This document shows, piece by piece, positions 38,236 through 50,600 of a DNA stretch of 64,000 nt. Source of the DNA: Pempheris klunzingeri (lineage: Eukaryota; Chordata; Actinopteri; Acropomatiformes; Pempheridae); contig NC_092020.1 in assembly GCF_042242105.1 (NCBI RefSeq), positions 1,849,001 to 1,913,000 on the forward strand, read 5' to 3'. The notes under the pieces are model-generated. The model saw nothing but the letters and a program-made list of their open reading frames with translations, did no database searches and was not told the DNA's origin. The position numbers and the translations under genes were made by a program. Numbering within the stretch: the first letter of the stretch is position 1; the number at the start of each line of letters is the position of its first letter.

Positions 38236-39620
38236 TTTAGGCCATATTTTGACAACAACAATATGGATGAAATGCTGATATTAACAAGCCAATGCTGCAT
38301 CACTAGAGAGAGAGTAACATGATGTGGCTGATGCATTTCGTGGCAACTCTGGGCAAGCGTGAATGTTCAGTCCGTGTTAATGGACAAGGATATTCTGTTG
38401 GTGATGATGCCAGTAAGCATCATAAATTACTGTACTTTGTAATCTGGAACAGCTGGCAAAAATCAGTGAAGCATCAGTGGAGAGTTTTATCAGTCTGGCC
38501 CCGTGATAAATGCCACTGTAACTACAACCTTAACAATGTGACCTTGAAAGTTTGGGTTGGCCAAGTCTCATTTTATAGGTCAGTGATTCATTTTTTTTTT
38601 TTTTTAATATGACTTTAAGAGCTAATAGGGATGAAAATATGTAAAGCAGCAAAATCTTATCAAAATTCCCCTCATATACATAAAAGCCATCGCAAGAGAG
38701 GAATAAAGTGGCCACAGGGACATGTCTTTCTCTCTCTTTTTTCTCCCATGACTTAGATTGTGTACTTGCTTTTTCCTCGGCTTCAATCTTTCCTCTGCTC
38801 TGTTTTTCTGTCTCTGTCTATTGCATTCTCCCTGTCTTTTTATTCTGAGGGACCACGCTGAGTCCCTCCCTGCTGATTATTAGACATAAGCCTGCGTTCA
38901 GCGGAGCTTGAATCCTCTGAGCCATCTTACCTCCACCATCTCTTCACTGTAAGCAAATCTCCATGGACCCGAGGACTATTCATGCCCCCTCTGTTGCAAA
39001 CATTTCTCTCCGTCTACAGTCAAACTAGGCTAGCACTCAGTTGGACACACTCAGTAAATGTTGCTCAGAATCTCTTTGCTGCATTTCACTCAGGCTCTTT
39101 TCTGTCTCTTCCCCAGTGCTGTTTTGCTCCATTCTTTATTATCTCTTATCTCCTTTCAGGAATCCACAGTATTATTTTCTTCTACATGATGAAGATATGT
39201 GAAATAGTTTAATCCCAACGGAAATATTTAAAGCCAAATGGGAGATGAATACTTTTAAAATTGGCCTAATTGTACATCCTTGGCCACTATAGCACAGGGC
39301 TAAAGCTGCTGTCTCCATGGCTACAGCCTACAGCACCACAGGCTGCATCCACTTAAACACAAGTGGCTCCGGTCTGATCATGCATTAGTCCATGGATAAT
39401 TTCACATTGCTCTGGCAGCCCTAAAACAACACCTATATTGTTTTTCTGTTCCATTAAAATTTTCGCCCAACATCAAACTTGTCAACTTCAGAACGGACAA
39501 TGCTGATGAAATCAGTAAAAGGGAAAGAGGAAGCTTTCTGAGACAGTAGTAGTGTCTTTGAATATACATCGTGGATGCCCTCAGGCTAAGGGGAGATACT
39601 GCAAGTACAAAAGCATCCAG

Positions 39621-39623
<3 letters not shown>

Positions 39624-39661
<38 letters not shown>
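39624..39661. repeat. (GT)n dinucleotide microsatellite
   Basis: About nineteen uninterrupted GT units in the large nlgn3 intron. Confidence 0.97.
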
Positions 39662-39666
<5 letters not shown>

Positions 39667-40263
39667 AGCATTAACTCAAGCAAGACTGGTATTTGTAGTA
39701 CTTGTTCGCTTAAACATTAAAAATGAACATGACATAAAACAGCAGTACCCAAATGGGTCTTACTACTTATGATTCATTGCATGCATTATTTGTTTTCTTG
39801 CTCTTTTGTGGCTGCAACTATTCTCGTTACCTGGCTTCATGTGTTTCCTCTAAACCAGATTTACTCTGGACTGATTTCATAAAAGATGATCCAACGGGAC
39901 ACACGCCACAGAAAATCCATCTTCCAACCAGAATGCGATTGCTTTGTTTTTGCCTGAATCAGAACACAAAAGCTAACGATTGCCTAATTCCTACAAAACT
40001 TAAGTCCATCTTATGTCCCAGGAGGTGTTTTAACAATATACAAGCGAAGAGCAGTGGGCTTTGAAACAGAAGGATTGCTCTGCTCATGTTTCATCATGTC
40101 CATATAGAGACAGGGCCAGTGTTTTCATCTATCAGTGTGAGACATGCTTCATGCCAGCCCTATATAATGTTGTTTGAAGCTGTTGGTCTTCTGCTCCAGC
40201 TTCTGTAGAGACTGCCTGCTTGCCTGCAGGCTGTGGCTTAGGCCAGATAAAGAGTTTGATCCA

Positions 40264-40462
40264 TGAGGGTGGATGGAAGGAAGAGGGAGGGAATGGGAAA
40301 GCAGAACAAAGGAGAGAATGAAAAGAGGGAAAAAAGAGAAAAAAGGGAGGGAGAGGAAGGCAGTGGAAAGATGAAGGTATGAGTGAGGGAGAGGATAGGA
40401 AACGGGAAATAGGAAACAAAAAGGGGAGGAGGCAAGAGTAGGAGAGGAGAGGAGGATAAAAA
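40264..40462. repeat. Long purine tract (polypurine/polypyrimidine, about 200 bp)
   Basis: The plus strand is overwhelmingly A and G (GGAGGGA, GAAAAGAGGG, AAAAGGGAGG and similar motifs). It yields spurious Ser/Pro/Phe-rich frames on the minus strand. It is degenerate, not a simple tandem repeat. Confidence 0.85.
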
Positions 40463-42344
40463 TGACCCCATTGACTGGCTGTACCCAGGTTCCAGGATCG
40501 ATGTCCATCTGAGCCCAGCGAGTGTGATATCTCCTACTAATCACGACGTGACATCCACTGGTCAATACCACACACTCCAGGCCTCATCATCACATGCACG
40601 CTACCCTCCCTCTGTCTGCACGCACAGCACAACAGGGCTACCGCTCCTCCTTGAACTCATCAATCTGGCTGCTAATCACAGACATGCACACCATACCTGA
40701 GTCAAACAATAATTGTAGACTAATTCTCTGAATTTATTTCCGCTTAGAAATTGCAGTGTGTCTTGGTTTTGGGACTTTTCAGATTAGTGCATGTTGTTAT
40801 TCACAGTGAAGCAGATTAAACTGAAATTTCAAAAACTTCTTTGTGATTGCCTAAACTTTTTGGTTCTTCTGTGTTGTATTGTCCCACACAGTAAATTGGA
40901 TCTTAATAGGATAATACTGATATTTATTTGAAACTCCTATGTGATCAGGTTATGATCCCACTCACTCTCTACTGGCTAAACAACGTCTTATGACATTAAA
41001 ATGAAGGTTAGGGCAGCTTTTAAGTACTTTGCTGTAGTTGCTGGCAAAGCGTGTGATGGATGCAACAAACACCAGGAGAAAAAAGGCTCTCTCTTCTTTA
41101 GCTGACAACTGGTGACTGGCAAAGTTAAGCCTAATGCTCTCTGAAGACAAGAACAGAGACTCTCGTCCAAGATAGAAAAGTTTCAACAAAGGAGGAGATT
41201 GTTCGACAGTATTATATTATTACTGATCTTACATGCACTTGAACCATAGCAGGAAAATGCCCTTTACTGCACTTACTATTCATTCGGCTGTTTCTTGTAT
41301 TTTTTAGGACCTTATCTAGTCATTCTCATGACGACACATGCACACACACACACTGAATTGATTTCTTTCCTCCTCTCCCAGGCAGCCTCCCTGCCAAACC
41401 AAGAGAAACAGAAAGCCTGCACGGTGATTTTTTTCCATTTGCACTCATGCATGTGTCACTAATGCTGCAGCCTCTGAAAAGCAGAGAATGCTATCTCAGT
41501 GTCCTTCTACTGCTAGCTCTCTTTGTGCAGTGGCATTCGGGGCGGTATTCACCGAGCTCACTCCACATTGCTGCAGTGCCTAGATTGGCCTGATAGCTGT
41601 GTATGCACAACAACAACACGCACTGTCAGCGAGCCTTGACTAGGCGTCGATGTGGAAATGGGAAGAATAATGAGTTATTACAGGGTTATCTGTGTGTATC
41701 TTCATGTCATGACTGTGTAAGCGGCTCTGCTAATCTCATTAGATGGGACAAGTTGTTAAAGATGTTTTCTGATTTCCTCTCTCTTCTCCTACTGCGTCCA
41801 CAAATAGATTTCAGATCAGTGTGCTGAGAGGAAATGATTAGTGCCTTTAGCTCCCACAGACACTGGTTTTCATGGGAGATTTGGCTGCTCTGTAGTAACA
41901 GTACAAACATCTGACTCCTGTTGTTTCTAAATATATGCACCGTGTTTTACACCCCATCTGATTGTATAGCAGCCCCAAAAGCTTGGTTCAATTTTATATA
42001 TGCAGCAAGCAGTGACAGCCCGAGACAAAGAGTGCACTCACTTCAAGGAGGCGAGGCTCTATAAGTACAAATCAGATGTAAAATGTGTCTAGCATGGGAG
42101 GGTCAAAGATATAAGTCACACAAATATGACAATTCAGCCATGAAATGTGGAAGGATGGGAAGCTTCTATTCTTGGCGACATCTTGCCTGTGACAGCCAGA
42201 TGGGATGGCTGAAGCTCATTTTTGGGCCAAGGAAAGCCACGGAGAGGGCGCAGTTGCATTTGTGACAAATTATCGCAAGGGGTGTACACCCCCCAGGGGG
42301 GAGGAATCAGAAGGATTCAGAGCAAAGAAGGAAGGAAAGAGTGA

Positions 42345-42411
42345 CAGAGAGAGAGAGGGAGGGAGGGAGGGAGAGGGAAAAAGGGAGGCAGGGGGAGAGA
42401 GGGAGAGAGAC
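42345..42411 (+). repeat. GA-rich tract with perfect G-quadruplex motif
   Basis: G triplets at 42357-42359, 42361-42363, 42365-42367 and 42369-42371 are each separated by a single A; further G runs occur at 42375-42377, 42383-42385 and 42391-42395. Single-base loops are the most stable quadruplex class. The G strand is the template strand of nlgn3, so the fold would be in DNA, not in the nlgn3 RNA. Confidence 0.85.
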
Positions 42412-42865
42412 CTCGATCTAAGTGCCTAAGTCTTGCAGAAACAAATTAGCTGTGAGCTGTGGGGGTACGGGAGGTGAAACTGAGATGGATACGCACATGC
42501 TGGCTAAAAGCAGGAGGTGGGTGGAGGCTTAGTGCTTACCCTGGCCATTTTTTTTTTACAGTCTTCCAGTACAGCAGATCACTTGCTTACAAGCCTTTGA
42601 GTCTGGTTCAGAAAAGGATATGTCCCCGATTACATCTGATTGTAGTTTATATACAGGCAAACAATGTGCGGGTGTTCATGAACACACGCAGCATAAACAT
42701 GTTGGCTTAGCTGCACATATGCATCTTCCTCATATCAATTGTTTGTCTCTAGGCAAGTCAAATCTTACTCTAACTACGCAGAAAAAACCTACAGGAGGCA
42801 TGTAATATATGTATCCACCCACATAAATGGCCAGCATGCATGCACACACGAACATCCTTGCATGA

Positions 42866-42888
42866 ACACACACACACACACACACACA
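42866..42888. repeat. (CA)n dinucleotide microsatellite
   Basis: About eleven CA units in the large nlgn3 intron. Confidence 0.93.
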
Positions 42889-45824
42889 TAATTCAGGAAG
42901 CTCATTAGCCACCACACACAGAGCACCTAGTAGGCAGCAACCTGTTTTCTCTGACCAAGAACATCAACAACTCTTTTAATCTAAACCACCATTAATGAAG
43001 CAGAACCAGAGGAGACTTTAGAAAAAAAAACCTGCCCTGGATGCACTGTAATTCCTGCGCCTCACTCAGCACTATAGTACTCTTCATTTTAGAAAGACTC
43101 CCCCGTTACCAATGCCTTTTAGGGTCAGTGGTCACACCAGCAGCAGCGTCCGAGCTGATTAACTGTTGTACCAGGCATGAACGTGTGAGGCTGGGCGCTG
43201 GCTCCAACAGCGTCAACATATTCTTCTAGCTGTGCCTATGTCACTCTGTGTGTTCCTCTCTCACAGCGCCTGACACCACTGTTCCCTGTTCTGCCCATTA
43301 TGCCAGTCGCCCTGCAGCCAGAAGCCACACAAGCTCTGTCTAATTCAAGGCGGCGCACAAACAGCACACCAAAATAGGATGGATATGTGTTGCCCTCACC
43401 TTGCCCTCCTTCTTGGGCACACATTAAAGATTGAGAGGGAACCCTTGGCCTGGGATGGGCAGGCGCTCAAAGACATGATCCCAGCATCTAACTGTGGAAT
43501 TGCCTGCTTAGAAGAAGGCTGCTGTGTTTGTGCATTCGTCGGGTGTTTGTGCATCAGCTTGTGTGTGTATGAGCGGCCTGTATACTGTGTGCTGAGAGAA
43601 ATACAGTGGGGATATAGCAGCACTGTCACAACAGTCCATCCCTGGAGAGCGCTATGTCTGCCTTCCCTGCCTCATGTTTCATACTGTAAACTCCCATTGA
43701 GTCAATTACTGCAGCAGACTCTTTAGCCACCATAGCCACTTACTGTAAGTGGACGTTGAGACAATTGGGTTATGACATGTCCTGCTGTATGTCCTTTGGC
43801 AGCAGCGGCTCCCTGAAAATCTACCTGAACAAATCAAGTCAACTGGAAATCCCAACAATTAAGAGCTATTTGTGCAGCCGATCTGAACTCAGCATTCGGC
43901 CACTGAGCATCGATCTGCTGCAAAACTAATCTAAATCAATCCATTCAAATGTTTTTATTTTGATTGGGAAATACACTGAGTTGCTGAGATGTTGACTTTG
44001 GTAATAGAGATTAAAAATGTGTTGACCAAAGTGTTCATCAATCTGAGATCCATCATTTCTGCCTCCTCTAAACAAAAGCGTGCTGACTACACATTTATCT
44101 GCGCTACAAACTAGAAAATACATCTTAGCAAGACAAACAGACAGACATATGGATGAACTAAGCTGCCAACATCTATTCTCATTGTGTCACAGACGGAGAG
44201 GGGAGGGAGGAAAAAATAGGAGGTCATGAGAGGATAAGAGAGGAGGGGAAAGAAAAGAAAAAAGAGAGAAGACTCCTTAAAATTCCTCAGTGGGTGCCAT
44301 TGTCCCTCGAGAGTATTCAAGGCAGGCAAAGGCTCTCTGCATAGGAAAATGGCACCCCGCATGCTAACTGTGACTTTGCATTCATTGTGAGACACAAGCA
44401 TCTCAATGCATTGGGTGACTCATGCAAACCATTTCATCTCCAATATGCACTGTTCTCGAGCTCGACACAAAGGCTGTGAAATAATTTCAACGTGATTTGG
44501 TTGATTTAATTCCTAAAACCAAGATATTAGAAACAGAATTGGAAATATACCTCACCACAAATAACTTCTACTACTAGAATTGAAGACAACTGTTTTCCTC
44601 CAAGTCTGGTGCAGAATTGTCAGGTCTATTCGACAACAATTTGTTTCCTATTGAATCTGAGACAGTGAGAAAAACTGAAAGGCTTTTTTATTTGCAGCCG
44701 TTTTTCCACTGTTTCATTTCTTTTGACACTGAATGAGCAACAGAAACAACTACATTCTGAGCCAGTCCATTGCTAAGAAGGCTTTCGGAACAGTTTGCTC
44801 AAAGCATTTTCATTTAACTGTATTTTGCGCAGCTCTGCCACCACTCTATAGGGTCATATTGGCTTATGATGCTCTGCAACTGTGAGTAAATATAAGCCTG
44901 TGTATTAGATTTGGGGCCTGAGATGAAATCTAATTTCTCTGAGCTATGTGAGAGAGATTGCTTGCTGATACACATCCACACATCCAATGCCACATCTGGC
45001 AGGCCCTATCAAATATACATGAACCTCAGGAGATCATGATATGGCTGCATTATTTCCTAAAGTCCACAACACATTCTTGTTCCTCGCGAGGCGCTTGATG
45101 ACACTGACATTTACTTTGATATTTACCAACTTTGTGCAGACAAACATGCCGTGGCACCCATCTTTTGTATTAGCGTCCGCCAACGTCTTGGCTGCTGTCC
45201 GATCTCATGAGGATACCATTTAAGAACGAAATATTGTAATGAAGGCAATAAAGCACGGAGATGACTTGGCTGATATTGAGAAGTGACAGTTAATTTGAGT
45301 CATTGGTGTAGCCTGCTGATAACAGATTGATAGTGTCACAAACCGTAATGGACAAGTAATTAATATCCATTGCACGGACTCCATTTGGAACATTAGAGTA
45401 TCATATTGAATTTCAGGTGAAACAAAAAAAATGGCCTGACAGAAAACATCTCAATGTCTGGCGCCGTGTCAACCTCATTTCAGACCAGCCGGCCTTATAA
45501 CAAGGACTATATACATTCCCTTCTCACAGAAGCACTCCAGCCGTTTTCAATTTTGGCAGAACAGAATGCAGTGTATTTTTACCTCAGGTCCTCCCTGTCA
45601 AGCTCTGAAAAGGCCAAATGGGTAGTGGTGGACAGTTTCTTCACCACCTCAATACCCAAAATTGTGTTGGCTGCTTACAGTGGAGTGGTGGTGCAAGGAG
45701 TAAAATGTAGAGTGACAAGCTGAGGTCCCGGCACAAGGGCAGAGAGCTGTGAGCTGAGCTGTGGTGAGGAGCAGCGCGTCCCCGGCCCTGGCAGCCTCAT
45801 TCACTATTTATTTGTGTGTCTATA

Positions 45825-45827
<3 letters not shown>

Positions 45828-45860
<33 letters not shown>
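45828..45860. repeat. (GT)n dinucleotide microsatellite
   Basis: About sixteen GT units in the large nlgn3 intron. Confidence 0.95.
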
Positions 45861-45863
<3 letters not shown>

Positions 45864-46443
45864 ATTGCTAGTGTCACTCTGTTTGCTTATGTCATGTGGG
45901 TCCTTGTGCGTATACACACATCTGCATTCCGGTGAACTTTTCGTGCTGCTTGTGGAGATGTGTGACTGTCTCACTGGGGTAAGAAAGGCATTCAATAGTT
46001 GCCTTTCTGCCTCAGTGGTCGCACTTTAGATTATCAGTCTTTTACATACAAACCAGGCTGTGGGCAGTGGAGGAGAGAAAATAACAAAGAAAAAAAGCAA
46101 TATCCCGGCTGTGTCAGGGAGTGCACAGGTTCCTTTCTCATGTTTTTGTCCAGGTTTTGACCATGGTAACATGCCTTTCATGGCAATCTGTCTGTTTTCA
46201 TATGCTCCCCTATATTGTCTTCTCTGTTGTGTCTCTTGCTGCCAGTGCCAGTAGGCACACAGCTGCAGCCACATGAAATCCCTTGGAGAGGGAGAGTATG
46301 TGGACTTACATGCACACGTACACTCTGTGTATATTTGTGTGTTTGTGTGTGCGCGGAGCTGAGCTGTGCATGGGGGGGATATTTACGCAGGCCAACCTTT
46401 AACAACAGTAAATCCCACGGGCCTGGACCTGCCCTAGTCAGAG

Positions 46444-46475
46444 GTGTGTGTGTGTGTGTGTGTGTGAGTGTGTGT
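46444..46475. repeat. (GT)n dinucleotide microsatellite
   Basis: About fifteen GT units with one A interruption, 0.6 kb from the preceding array. Confidence 0.93.
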
Positions 46476-47419
46476 ATTGTGTGCTCAGATCGCCATGTTT
46501 GTCCAGTATCGATGTGAGCCTGTGGAGATGAGCTCTGTGTGTGTGACACCGAGTGTGCTCGTCTATCAGTTAGGCTGCATGCTGGCACACTCCACTTTCT
46601 CAATGTCAAGCCAACACATATTCAACAGCAACTAATGTCACAACACTTGACACATATCTCACCCACAGACATTCTTTTCAGAGTGGCATCGGTGAGCATA
46701 TTGCCATTACTATAGAATGTGTCATTGTCAGCTTCCATCGCCACATAAGAAAATGACATACAGGTCTAGACTGTAGCACACAGATTAGAAATGAACACTT
46801 GAGTTCTTTTTATGGCTTTCAATTTTGAAATGTTGAATATTATAACTCATTATGATGGTTACAAGCTCATCAGCATGTTGGAAATATGTATCTACATTGC
46901 CCTTCAAACACCAAAAAAAACCAAACAATTAATTAGGTTTTTAAGGGTAAAAAATTCCATTTTTCCACAACAAATTTACATTAAGTTGTATTACTTTACC
47001 ATATTTCCCATTGTCATCATTGGCATATGGGGTAGGGTATTGATATGGGTCTGTATTTGTTGCAATAGGCTTTTTTCAAAGAAGATCAAGACTAAAAAGA
47101 AAAACATTCAATAAAATGAATGACTGAATTTAATTTCTACGTGTCAGTGTCAGGATCCTGGTATTGTGCACGATGACTCACTGTCATGAACATTTAAACA
47201 CAAACGAGCCATTCTGTTAATTATTCAAGTTTAAGTTATTACTACACCTGTGCTTTTCCAACTAGGCCAAATCAGAACGTCGGCGGTGAAAAAGGCCATA
47301 TGTGTATATACAGTTGGCTAATAATAATAATAATAATCATAAAACTGATTCTGATATATTTGGATATAAAATGTCACGACTTCATTATTTTATCCTGTTT
47401 TGACTAAATTAGCTAATGA

Positions 47420-47630
47420 ATTCTTTGTGACGTCACAGTGACTTTGACCTTTAACCCCCCAAAGTCTAATCAGTTCATCCTTGAGTCTAAGTAGCCATTT
47501 GTGCCAAATTTGAAGAAATTCCTTCCAGGGTTTCCTGAGATATTGCATTCATGAGAATGGGATGTATGATGTACATGCATATGTCTGCACGAATGGACAG
47601 ACAGACAACCCGAAAACTGTTGTCAGTGCA
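47420..47630. repeat. Decayed high-copy teleost interspersed repeat
   Basis: Contains the ordered phrases TGACTTTGACCTTTAACCCC, AGTCTAATCAGTTCATCCTT, TTGTGCCAAATTTGAAGAAA, TTCCTGAGATATTGCATTCA and ATGGACAGACAGACAACCCG. I recall this string of phrases as one of the commonest dispersed repeats in teleost genomes. The usual distal end is missing or eroded beyond about 47.63 kb. Family name not assigned. Confidence 0.7.
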
Positions 47631-50600
47631 ACGGAATAAAAATCTAAAAAACAAAACAAAAAAAAATCCAAAGCTAATTTTTCTTGGAATTGTCATGTGG
47701 TGGTATGTTGATTTGCTATTACCATACTGGCCTAAATATGTGACTGTTTTTTCTCGAGAAAAATCATCTTGAATAAATTTATGGACGAGACATCACACGT
47801 TCAAACTCTCTGTTACTCTGTCTGACTCTGTGCTATTGTATCTCTCCCTCCCTCCCTTTCACTGCTAGAAAAAAGAACAGTAGTCAAGGAGGAAAATATT
47901 TTGATCAGCACCATTAGTTGCTTTTTGGCGTGTTGATGATGGTTAATACACAAATATACTGATTACAGCTGACAGGTAAAATGGTAAAACTGAATTAAGG
48001 ATACTTACTCCATGAGCATTAAATTCATTCTTTACTGTCAAAATAGTAATGTGACAAAACAGTCCTCAAACAGGTTCGTCTTACTAGCTTTTTGTGGGGC
48101 TTTCAACCATGGATGGATGAAAAGTCCTTTAAATGCTTAACAGCTACTAAACTCACATGTCAACAGATGCATCTCCGTGAAAACCAAATAAACTCCATCT
48201 GCTGATGAAAATGGTTGAAAGCTCTGCGAAAAGCGAGTAAGTGGACCTTGAGTTGAGGCTGTTTTGTCAAACCAGTAGGCTATAGTTATTCATGTTTTTT
48301 GCACTTGATTTAAATAACTTGATTGCAAAATGTATTCACTATTTCAATGTACTTTAATGACTTGAAAATTCATTTAAAATAGGAAAGAGCACTATGGATG
48401 AATCACTCTATCACTGTTTATATAATAATAACATAATTTATGCAGCACATTGATAAGATCAACCGAGAAAGCGTTCAGGAATAAAACAGCCAGACCACAC
48501 TGTCTGTTCCAGCAAATCCAGCTAATTAATTACCTGACGATTCAAGACACTTGATCACATTAATGGAGAAATTGCATAAAAGTCCAGTTTGACAGAAAAC
48601 ATTCCCGTGCATTGATTTGCAACATTGCCCACAATCGTCAAAGAACAGTATGGAAGCCCGACAGTTCATCTAACAATATAAATCATCATGTTCTCAAAGA
48701 TGAATTTCAAAGATGTAAATTAGATTAGATTATATGTATAAATCTGTGTGCTTCTAATCTTACAAAAGGTTTTGTGAAAGGGATTATTATAATGGTTGTC
48801 TTATATTTGGGCAATATGGTATTATTATTCATATGTGAGCCTATTATGTATTCTGTGTACACTATTCCCCACAGCAGAATCTACTGTTGCTGTCATTTAC
48901 TGTAAATAGCTTGAAGCATATCAGTTCTACCACACATTATCCCCCCCCCCCCCGTCGCTGTGCACTATGTTAGCCTGCATCTCTGCATAGGGAATGTTAG
49001 CAACTGGCATGTTGTTAATTCAATGAAGCACTTCCATGGTAACATGTTTTCCTGTTTGAATTTTAATCAAACATGGGCCACCCTTTTTCAGCCAGGGATG
49101 TGTTTTGGCTGTGGCGGGGGCTGCAGTGTTTTTTGGCACTAATCTATAGCGGTTCCACTGAACAGCATCAGATATTCACAGCGCCATCTCTGATGTCGCA
49201 GCTCTCTCTCCTCCTCGCCAGCTTCATCAGTTTTGACACAGAGAAAGAGACTTCTGCTTTTTGGTTCCTGACAAATTATAGCAACACAATCTACAGTGTT
49301 TGAATAATTGAACACCATACTGCTTGGGGGAAATTACCAAAAAAAAAAAAAAAGAAGAGACAGAAAGAAAAGAAAAAAATCCTACACACTTTCTTTCTTC
49401 AGGGCTTGCAGCAGAAGGCATCATCTGTCCATCCTCTGGGGATTTGAATCTTGTATCTTTCAGTGTCTCAAGTGAAGAGCATGTTTGGGCATCGTAGAGG
49501 CAGTCTCACAGGAGAACTCAGGTACCCATACGCCCTCTGTATTCCCCAGGAGGTCAGGACGAAAGGTCAGGATGGGCTGGATAGGTAGTTGGTCCACAGA
49601 GGGAGGTTTTATTCCATACAGCTCTTTAATAGAGACCAGCGGGAGAGGAGGAGTAGTGAAGGCTGGAAGGGCTGTGGCACAGTGGCGCTGTTTCCCATCA
49701 AGTCTCCCTCCCCTCTCCTAATGAGCATTCTATTAGCAGCTAGGGGACGGATTTAGGCAGTTAGGCATACGGAGAAGGCTGGCTAACAATGCAAGTGGTT
49801 AGCTAAACAGCTGTTCTCTCTCTGCTGCCACCTCCCATCCCCGGCTAATGAAGCCCTCACCGATGAGCAGGAGTCCCGGGACATGCCTGAGAACAGCCAT
49901 AGACACCCAAACAGGAAATATCAGTCACTCACAGGCCTCATGAAAAGCTCTGTGAGGAGGATCGCTTCACCGATAGGACAGCCAAGGCTCCAATTAGATA
50001 GTGGCTCTAAGGGGAACCCTAAGAATAGCACATAGGGCGAGCACATGACATTTTTACGAGCACTCTGTCCCGCTGTGTGTTGGGAAAATAGGCATTGTCT
50101 TTGCATTGTTTTTTCCAAGTGGAAAACAGCAGACACCATGATGCCTTTCATAATGGATAATAAACAGATCACCATGATGATTTTTGTGGAATGTTGCTAC
50201 ATTTCATTATCCTCCAGAGTAAGAGCAGTGCTCACCGTGGTGGGCATCCATCAAGATTAGTGGCATGCCATATGGGTTTGTCAACATGTGAAATACTGCG
50301 GAGGATGCATGCTCTTCAAACAGCCTTCGCTTAAACAAGGAGAAATGCTTCAGGAGTGATGCCCATTTTTTACTTTATAAAAACATGATACAGCATTATG
50401 CTTGGCTAGCAAAAAGCAGTATTTGTTTTCGTGAAATGTTGGAGTCTGTCAAAAGCTTAATTGTCTGTCGAGGGCCCAGGTCACCTTCAAATGATACATG
50501 ATTTACTAGTTTGCAGCGACTCTTTTTGCCTTTGTTGAGCAGTCACTTTAGCTGTCACGGCTGCTGCATGCTATAAATGAAGGGCCGTGCTGAACGCGGG

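Noticed and set aside
40149..40571. A 140-codon Ser/Pro/Phe-rich frame with apparent hydrophobic segments
   Set aside because: It is an artefact of the polypurine/polypyrimidine tract, which lacks stop codons in several frames.
45454..45723. An 89-codon frame on the plus strand with a balanced amino-acid mix
   Set aside because: No domain recognised, no promoter or poly-A context, and it lies antisense in a neuroligin intron; the length is not unusual by chance.
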